From assembly GCA_016776635.1 (NCBI GenBank), contig JADHSZ010000019.1, forward strand, positions 1-42,242: a DNA stretch of 42,242 nt. Direction: 5' to 3'. The DNA comes from Alphaproteobacteria bacterium. Its GTDB lineage: Bacteria > Pseudomonadota > Alphaproteobacteria > UBA11136. Every line of letters begins with the position of its first letter. The first letter of the stretch is position 1. Position numbers and translations under genes: made by a program. Below are positions 38,301 through 42,242 of the stretch, one piece after another. Under the pieces are notes generated by a model. That model ran no database searches and had not been told where the DNA came from. It saw only the letters and a list, made by a program, of their open reading frames with translations.

Positions 38301-39625
38301 CGCTCCAGGAACCATTTGTACTCTCCCGACTTGGTGCGCAGGCGCATTTCTTCCTCATAGGGAACGCGCTCTTCGAGGTGACGGCCGATGGCCTCCAGAG
38401 TCCGCTCGCGGTCGTCGGGATGCAACAGGTCGGCGAATGTTTCATATTCGTCCATCAGCTCGCCCGGCTCATAGCCGAGCAATTGGCTCCACCTCTCGGA
38501 ATGAAAGCCTTCGCCGGCAGGGATGTTCCAGTCCCAGATACCTTCATTGGAGCCCTGCACCGCCAGTTGGTATCGTTCCTCGCTTTTACGAAGCGTCTCT
38601 TTCGAGAAAATTTGCAGGTAACCCAGGACCGCCGTTGCCCAGATGGCGAACAGCGCCAGCCCCCGGTTGGTGAGGACCATCCAGGGGGTGCCGCCCTCGG
38701 GCGAGATAGTGTATCCCCCCAGGGTGAGAAGGGTGGCGGCAACAGCCAGCACAATGATCAACGGCCGCCACGGCGACCACAGACCCATCAGCACCAGCAT
38801 CACGTAGGGCACGCCGGCGGCTATGCCCAGGGGCAGGGCGATATCGAGAAGGAAAATAACGGCGGCTGTGACCACGGCAAGGGGAATCAGCCACGACAGG
38901 CGCGACCCCGAAGCCTGTGCCCTGTACAGGGTAAGGGCGACCAGACCGGCACCGAGGATGAGGAACCCGATCGCGGTATGGACCGCCATATGGGAAAAAT
39001 CTCCCCAACCATGGGCAGCGTCGAGACGCGCGATATAACCGATGAAGGCCACCAGGCCGAGGCCGGAAACCAGGAGCGCCAGAATACTCCTCGTCATGGT
39101 TATGTTGCGGATACACGATTTCAGGCTGAAACTTAAAAGAGCACCGCCGGAAAGGGTGAAGGCCAGGGCCGTGTTGAGGGCCATGCGGCCGGGATGGGCG
39201 AGGACGGAGGGGTGGACGTGATCATGTTCGGCGGTTTCGATCGGCGTCTGGTAGTGAAAGAAAAATTCATCCAGGCCGAGATCGCCCCCGGACAAATGCT
39301 CCACCATGGTCAGGAGACCCAGCGCCGCCGCGCCGCCGCCGCATAGCCCCGTGATCAGGCGATAGTCATACCTGGCGGCTATAAGGCCGGCCCCGCACAG
39401 CAGGAAAGCCAGCGCCGTGTTGTATTGCATGGGGGTGAAACGGGGCGAGATCTGAACGATTTCAGGCCAGTCCAGATACCAGCCGCCCATGACGAGGAGC
39501 CCGAGCGCCATCACCGCCGCCCCGGCTAGTACAATCATCACTCCCTGAATATTTTTCTTGCTCACAATAACTTTAATGGCAATGGCTCCGCCGGCAACCA
39601 CCCCCAACAGTTGTAACGCCTGCAT
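35372..39625 (-). CDS. Membrane-bound hybrid sensor histidine kinase (PAS-PAS-GAF-PAS-PAS-HK-REC)
   Basis: 1417 residues. Residues 1-340 hold about ten membrane segments, with a recurring motif N-T-A-L-A-F-x-L-x-G-x-x-L near 69, 151 and (variant) 216. Then come two PAS domains (~345-475 and ~475-592), a GAF domain (~600-765), two more PAS domains (~780-902 and ~905-1032), HisKA with the acceptor His near 1053 ([17 protein letters not shown]), HATPase_c ([28 protein letters not shown]), a Lys-rich linker and a receiver domain with the acceptor Asp near 1349 ([13 protein letters not shown]). It is a multi-input kinase; signals are unknown. A terminator lies just beyond its stop. Confidence 0.93.
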   Translation of the reverse strand: MQALQLLGVVAGGAIAIKVIVSKKNIQGVMIVLAGAAVMALGLLVMGGWYLDWPEIVQISPRFTPMQYNTALAFLLCGAGLIAARYDYRLITGLCGGGAAALGLLTMVEHLSGGDLGLDEFFFHYQTPIETAEHDHVHPSVLAHPGRMALNTALAFTLSGGALLSFSLKSCIRNITMTRSILALLVSGLGLVAFIGYIARLDAAHGWGDFSHMAVHTAIGFLILGAGLVALTLYRAQASGSRLSWLIPLAVVTAAVIFLLDIALPLGIAAGVPYVMLVLMGLWSPWRPLIIVLAVAATLLTLGGYTISPEGGTPWMVLTNRGLALFAIWATAVLGYLQIFSKETLRKSEERYQLAVQGSNEGIWDWNIPAGEGFHSERWSQLLGYEPGELMDEYETFADLLHPDDRERTLEAIGRHLEERVPYEEEMRLRTKSGEYKWFLERGQALWDEEGRPIRMSGSISEITERKLAEDLSTRMGRILEDSFNEIFFFDAETLCFTQVNRGARENLGYSTEEFALLTPVDIKPEFTHETFAEMLVPLRSGKERLLNFETVHQRKDGSTYDVSVKLQLSSEESPPVFVAIIEDITERKQAEESLLRTNRALKVLSEGNHVLAQATDEQQLLKDICRITVETGGYVFAWVGLAERDKRKSVIPLAHWGVEEGYLETADITWADEERGRGPVGMAIRTGKPSISNDFRTDPDFALWREEALKRGYASDVALPLSIGGQMYGALTIYAPEPDAFDDEEMELLVTLSENLAFGIHVLRGDAERKLAEEALQYSESSLSESQRIAHLGNWDWNIVSNELWWSDEIYRIFGLKVREFEATHKAFLAAVHPDDLKLVQDSVDQALCEGVPYSIDHRIVLPNGEQRVVHEQAEVTVGDDGEPLHMVGTVHDITERKQAEEALRQSEERFSGILELAPEAIISIDEKGFIRLFNRGAEKVFGYDSSEIVGKTVGCLIPEKFRSTHEKLVGEFRDSEESSHLMSRRGEIVGLRKNGEEFPAEASISRLEVSGKIILTVMLHDISQRKRTEEHLHQTQKMEALGNLTGGVAHEFNNLLMAILGNLELMDEDMAGNESVRKRLSLAMESTLRGKSLTQQLLAYSRTGSLHPQLMDLNEAVLRSCRMLNQALVETIEIKTKTGPDPWPVMIDAGELEGVLLNLVLNARDAMPKGGVITIETANRKLTKKDTNKLSDLKPGNYVTISVGDTGCGMPPEVIEHVFDPFFTTKEVGEGTGLGLSMVLGFAKQAGGTAEIESKPGKGTTVRFYLPRAKGKIKPKPRLKKKSAKETQEIPTGTETILYVEDDPVVLMIGLSMLESLGYEVLEAKNGSSGLTILKKKRHIDMLLSDVVMPGGMSGVELAQKAVALRPQLKVLLATGYSPEEVAQYADGAPSPTIEKPYRKRELAFKVREILDEAG

Positions 39626-39740
39626 ATTCAGCGACTCTTTACGAATTTTTTATTAATTAAAAATCGAAGTTAAGATAAATGCGTTCCAAGTTCCAGCCTC
39701 TCTCTCCCTGACTCCTTCCCAAAAAGTGGACGAACGAGAC

Positions 39741-39776
39741 AAAAGGGACGGAGTTTTTTTCACTCCATCCCTTTTT
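39741..39776. terminator. Intrinsic terminator downstream of the HD-GYP gene
   Basis: A 13-base stem with one mismatch (39742-39754 with 39762-39774) is flanked by an A-run and a T-run. It is positioned to end the minus-strand HD-GYP transcript before it enters the upstream region of the hybrid kinase gene. Its core (GGGACGGA) resembles the terminator at 35304. Confidence 0.75.
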
Positions 39777-39824
39777 TATTCCATGCCCGGCCCGTCCCGG
39801 CAACGGGGTGAACGGCAAGGGTAA

Positions 39825-39853
39825 GGGGACGACAGCCTTAAAGCTCCGTCCCC
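39825..39853. repeat. Interrupted GGGGACG/CGTCCCC hairpin
   Basis: A 7-base outer stem (39825-39831 with 39847-39853) and a short inner AGC/GCT stem lie just after the HD-GYP stop codon. No T-run follows. It shares its core with the two terminators at 35304 and 39741, so the three may be related repeat units. Confidence 0.45.
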
Positions 39854-39865
39854 CCCATGACAGAA

Positions 39866-40996
39866 TTAAGCAACCCGCGCCTGGCCATCTTCCTGGGACC
39901 GTGTGGAGACGAAAATCTCCTTGAACATGGCGAGCAAATTCTGATCGATGGCGGTTTCCATGCTTTCCAGAATGCCGAAGGCTTTTTCCGCGGGAAAGGC
40001 CGGCTTATAGGACCGGGCATCGGTCAGGGCGCCGAAAATATCGACGATGGCCGACATTCTCGCCAGTTCATTGAGTTCACCGTTCTTCAATCCCAACGGA
40101 TAGCCCGAACCGTCGATCTTTTCGTGATGCTGTTCGGCAATGATAACGGAGCCTTTGGTGAGATTGTCGATACCCGCCAACAGTTCCCCGGACTTGACCA
40201 CATGGTTCTTCATGGTGGGCCATTCCTCGTCGGTGAGCTTGCCCGGCTTGTCGAGAATTTGTTCCGGCGTCACCAGCTTGCCCACGTCATGGAGCAATCC
40301 GCCGGTGGAAAGAATCGACATGTCGTCAGCCTTCATGCCGATGCCGTGACCGAACAGCGTCAATAAGGTGGCCACCCGCATGGAATGCACATAGGTGTAA
40401 TTGTGATGGCATTGCACGGATTTAAGAAGGTCGTGATGGGCGTTCTGTTGGACCGCATCGATCAGGGAAGCACAGCTCGCGGCGGCCGAATTGTAATTGA
40501 TGGGTTCGCCGTGTTCGATGGCATCGGAAATGCCCTGATATTCCTCCACAGTCAGTTTCAGGGGCTTGGCCTGGATTTCCGGCAGTTCCTCCCAGGCTTT
40601 CTCGGCCGCCCTGTTGATGTGTTCGGAGATGGCACCGGCCAGGGCTCTGCGCTCCACAGGCCAGAACAGACAGGGGCTCTCCTCCCCGAACAGTTTCTTG
40701 AGATCCTTGAAGTGCTCCCCCTCCTTGCCTACGAAGACAAAGGGCAGGCGCTTGAAGGTTTTTTCGTTGGGGTTGTTGACCAGCCAGTTCATGCCCCTCT
40801 TCCACCCCCGGTCCACATCCACCACAACGGCGTCGGGCGGCGCATGGGCCAGGGCGTCCCCGGCGGCGCCGGTGCTGTCGAAGACTGAAATTTCGAAACG
40901 GCGCTTGAGGGCGGCCTCCAGCTCCCGGGCGTGGTTAATGTCCTGGGTCACCACGAAGACCCTTGGTAAGGTTATCTCTTGAGATTCCACGGCCAT
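39866..40996 (-). CDS. HD-GYP domain phosphodiesterase with receiver-like N-terminus
   Basis: 376 residues. The first ~120 residues look like a response-regulator receiver fold (PRVFVVTQDINHARELEAAL, DAVVVDVDRG with D60 as candidate phospho-acceptor), though divergent. The C-terminal half is a complete HD-GYP domain: H204, H236-D237 (LLHDVGK), H265, H290-H291 and HHEKIDGSGYP with G-Y-P at 298-300. Such domains hydrolyse cyclic di-GMP. It may act with the hybrid kinase that follows on the same strand and with the cyclic-nucleotide-binding proteins opposite, but this is context only. Confidence 0.92.
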   Translation of the reverse strand: MAVESQEITLPRVFVVTQDINHARELEAALKRRFEISVFDSTGAAGDALAHAPPDAVVVDVDRGWKRGMNWLVNNPNEKTFKRLPFVFVGKEGEHFKDLKKLFGEESPCLFWPVERRALAGAISEHINRAAEKAWEELPEIQAKPLKLTVEEYQGISDAIEHGEPINYNSAAASCASLIDAVQQNAHHDLLKSVQCHHNYTYVHSMRVATLLTLFGHGIGMKADDMSILSTGGLLHDVGKLVTPEQILDKPGKLTDEEWPTMKNHVVKSGELLAGIDNLTKGSVIIAEQHHEKIDGSGYPLGLKNGELNELARMSAIVDIFGALTDARSYKPAFPAEKAFGILESMETAIDQNLLAMFKEIFVSTRSQEDGQARVA

Positions 40997-41190
40997 GGAG
41001 AGCTTCCCCTAAACTTAAGAACTTACCGCCAAAACATCCTTCCAGGATTGCCAAAGCCGGGCGTCATATGACCTTGTCATCACATATAGAGACTCTTTGT
41101 GAATTTTCCATGAATGAAAAATTATAATTTAGCTAAATGTGATAAAATTTTAGGCGCCATCAGCTCCCCCCCCCACTCACCGCGACGCTC

Positions 41191-41206
41191 AGGAATTGTT
41201 AACTAA
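41191..41206 (+). promoter_or_regulatory. Conserved upstream box of cNMP-binding gene 1
   Basis: AGGAATTGTTAACTAA lies 105 bases before ATG 41296. Its counterpart at 41774 differs at one base and lies 109 bases before the second gene. Contains the palindrome GTTAAC. It is either a shared promoter element or simply conserved by recent duplication. Confidence 0.45.
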
Positions 41207-41246
41207 GATGGTTTAAGAACGAAGCCCAGAGTAAGTCGGCCCTAAA

Positions 41247-41266
41247 GGCCCAGGGTACGTCGGGCC
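41247..41266 (+). repeat. Conserved-loop hairpin, copy 2
   Basis: Stem GGCCC/GGGCC (one more A-T pair outside) around loop AGGGTACGTC, 29 bases before the start of cNMP-binding gene 1. A degenerate copy (CCCAGAGTAAGTCGG) lies immediately upstream at 41225-41239. Confidence 0.75.
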
Positions 41267-41295
41267 TGGATACAAAAAGCCCGGAGGGTTTTCCC

Positions 41296-41709
41296 ATGAA
41301 CGACCAGATATCCTCGAACCTGGAACAGCGCACCTTTGCATCCGGCACCACCATTTTCACCGAGGGCCAGCCCAGGGGGGCGGCCTTCATTATTAAATCC
41401 GGCAAGGTGGAAATTTCCAAAATGGCGAACAATCAAAAGGTGGTCCTGACCACGCTGGAGCCCGACTGCATCTTCGGCGAGACCTCGTTTATCGACGACC
41501 TGCCCCGCAGCGCCACGGCGGTGGCCGTGGAACCCACCGTCTGCTTCCTGGTTCCCGAACGCCTTCTTCAGGAAAATTTTGAAAAATCGAGCGCCTTCAT
41601 AAAAATGCTCATGCGCCTGATGGTGAGTAATCTCCGCGACACCTCCGACCACATGATCAAACTGGCCGCCAAGGACGCCAACGCCACCTCCGACGACGAC
41701 GACGCCTAG
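41296..41709 (+). CDS. Single-domain cyclic-nucleotide-binding (CRP-like) protein 1
   Basis: 137 residues. It is essentially one cNMP-binding beta-roll: FASGTTIFTEGQPRGAAFIIKSGKVEIS, then LEPDCIFGETSFIDDLPRSATAVAVEPTVC, where the GE...RSATA segment is the phosphate-binding cassette, followed by two helices. There is no DNA-binding helix-turn-helix, so it is not a CRP-type activator. It ends in an acidic tail (SDDDDA). A likely role is a nucleotide-sensing or adaptor protein. It is a close paralogue of the gene at 41883, including its upstream region. Confidence 0.88.
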   Translation: MNDQISSNLEQRTFASGTTIFTEGQPRGAAFIIKSGKVEISKMANNQKVVLTTLEPDCIFGETSFIDDLPRSATAVAVEPTVCFLVPERLLQENFEKSSAFIKMLMRLMVSNLRDTSDHMIKLAAKDANATSDDDDA

Positions 41710-41722
41710 CCGTCTCTTTTTA

Positions 41723-41742
41723 GGGCCGACGTACTCTGGCCC
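41723..41742 (-). repeat. Conserved-loop hairpin, copy 3 (inverted)
   Basis: On the minus strand: stem GGGCC/GGCCC around loop AGAGTACGTC, 13 bases after the stop of cNMP-binding gene 1. The stem differs from copies 1 and 2 by paired changes that keep base pairing. Confidence 0.7.
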
Positions 41743-41773
41743 ATACCCCCCCCTCGCAGTGCGGCGACCGCTT

Positions 41774-41789
41774 AGGAATTATTAACTAA
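41774..41789 (+). promoter_or_regulatory. Conserved upstream box of cNMP-binding gene 2
   Basis: AGGAATTATTAACTAA, 109 bases before ATG 41883, one base different from the box at 41191. Preceded, as there, by a C-run (41746-41753). Confidence 0.45.
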
Positions 41790-41800
41790 ATTGCTCTAAA

Positions 41801-41826
41801 AAAGCCCCAGGGTATGTCGGGGCTTT
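41801..41826 (+). repeat. Conserved-loop hairpin, copy 4
   Basis: A perfect 8-base stem AAAGCCCC/GGGGCTTT around loop AGGGTATGTC, upstream of cNMP-binding gene 2. A degenerate copy (AAGCCCAGAGTTCAGTCC) follows at 41831-41849. Confidence 0.75.
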
Positions 41827-41882
41827 GTACAAAGCCCAGAGTTCAGTCCACAGCGCCCTAGAACAGCCCCGGGAAGTTTGTC

Positions 41883-42242
41883 ATGAATCAGTCAACGCCC
41901 AACGGCATGGAACAGCGCAACTATGCCGCCAACGACACCATTTTCACCGCCGGCCAGCCCGGCGGCCCCGCCTTCATCGTCAAGAGCGGCAAGGTGGAAG
42001 TTTCGCGCATGGTGAACAGTCAAAAAGTGGTCCTGGAGACCCTTGGCCCCGACTGCATTTTCGGCGCCACCTCGTTCATAGATGCCCAGCCCCGCACCAC
42101 CACGGCGATGGCGCTGGAGCCCGCCATCTGTCTTATGATCCCCGAACGCCATCTCCAGGAACATTATGAAAAATCCAGCAACTTCATAAAAATGCTCCTG
42201 CGCATGATGGTGGGCACCATCCGCGAAACCTCCGGCCGCATG
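41883..42242 (+). CDS. Single-domain cyclic-nucleotide-binding protein 2 (partial, runs off the window)
   Basis: 120 codons are visible from ATG 41883 to the window edge, with no stop. It aligns along its length with the preceding protein: NYAANDTIFTAGQPGGPAFIVKSGKVEVS, LGPDCIFGATSFIDAQPRTTTAMALEPAIC, then EKSSNFIKMLLRMMVGTIRETS. The phosphate-cassette positions differ: copy 1 has GETSF...RSATA and this one has GATSF...RTTTA. The Glu that usually contacts the ribose is Ala here, so nucleotide binding may be altered. About 17 residues are missing if it matches copy 1 in length. Confidence 0.87.
   Translation, partial: MNQSTPNGMEQRNYAANDTIFTAGQPGGPAFIVKSGKVEVSRMVNSQKVVLETLGPDCIFGATSFIDAQPRTTTAMALEPAICLMIPERHLQEHYEKSSNFIKMLLRMMVGTIRETSGRM

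Larger units (their letters stand above)
40997..41295. promoter_or_regulatory. Divergent intergenic region, AT-rich core
   Basis: 299 bases with no gene. 41090-41155 is strongly AT-rich and likely holds the HD-GYP promoter. 41166-41174 is a run of nine C. The box AGGAATTGTTAACTAA (41191-41206) recurs upstream of the next paralogue at the same distance from the start codon. The region then carries one degenerate (41224-41242) and one clear (41247-41266) conserved-loop hairpin. Confidence 0.5.

Overview
The window is GC-rich, densely coded bacterial chromosome. The gene content suggests an alphaproteobacterium, probably of the Rhodospirillales type: an fhc-like C1 gene block beside pyruvate:ferredoxin oxidoreductase, DUF4389 and YcgN proteins, TPR-SPINDLY glycosyltransferases and many two-component proteins. 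This taxonomic call is an inference from gene content. No rRNA, tRNA, CRISPR array, integrase or intact insertion sequence was seen.

Layout. 1-488 is non-coding and holds a nested palindromic element, followed by a small DUF454 membrane protein. From 14549 down to 892 runs a long minus-strand block: a tripartite RND efflux system (outer-membrane lipoprotein, adaptor, pump), a YgjP-type metallopeptidase, a TPR-OGT, a TPR-sulfotransferase, an L-2-hydroxyglutarate oxidase-like flavoprotein and a second TPR-OGT. 18040-14643 (minus) is a tight three-gene set: LTA-synthase-like sulfatase, MsrB and a quinone oxidoreductase. 18288-22006 holds a histidine kinase, a methyltransferase, a DUF4389 protein, a YcgN-family protein and a 67-residue small protein.

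The centrepiece is 22266-27516 (plus): FwdD-like, FwdB/FhcB, FwdA/FhcA, Ftr/FhcD and FwdC/FhcC. The gene order after FwdD is that of the methylotroph formyltransferase/hydrolase complex. Unlike that redox-inactive complex (as I recall it), the B subunit here keeps four cysteines for a [4Fe-4S] cluster, the Cys-His pair at the molybdenum/tungsten site and the catalytic Arg, and a separate FwdD-like pterin-binding subunit is present. The block therefore looks like a genuine bacterial formylmethanofuran dehydrogenase. The polyferredoxin subunits are missing. Converging on it is a 1174-residue fusion resembling both halves of NfnAB/SudAB, which is divergent from a nifJ-type pyruvate:ferredoxin oxidoreductase. 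Together these could form a low-potential electron hub joining C1 oxidation or reduction, pyruvate, ferredoxin and NAD(P)H.

The right end (35372-42242) is signalling: a 1417-residue hybrid histidine kinase, an HD-GYP phosphodiesterase and two tandem single-domain cyclic-nucleotide-binding proteins, the second cut by the window edge. Around the latter, and once near 19.5 kb, lies a family of short hairpins with a conserved 10-nt loop (AGRGTRYGTC) and stems that change in a compensatory way. Several terminator-like hairpins separate the right-hand units.
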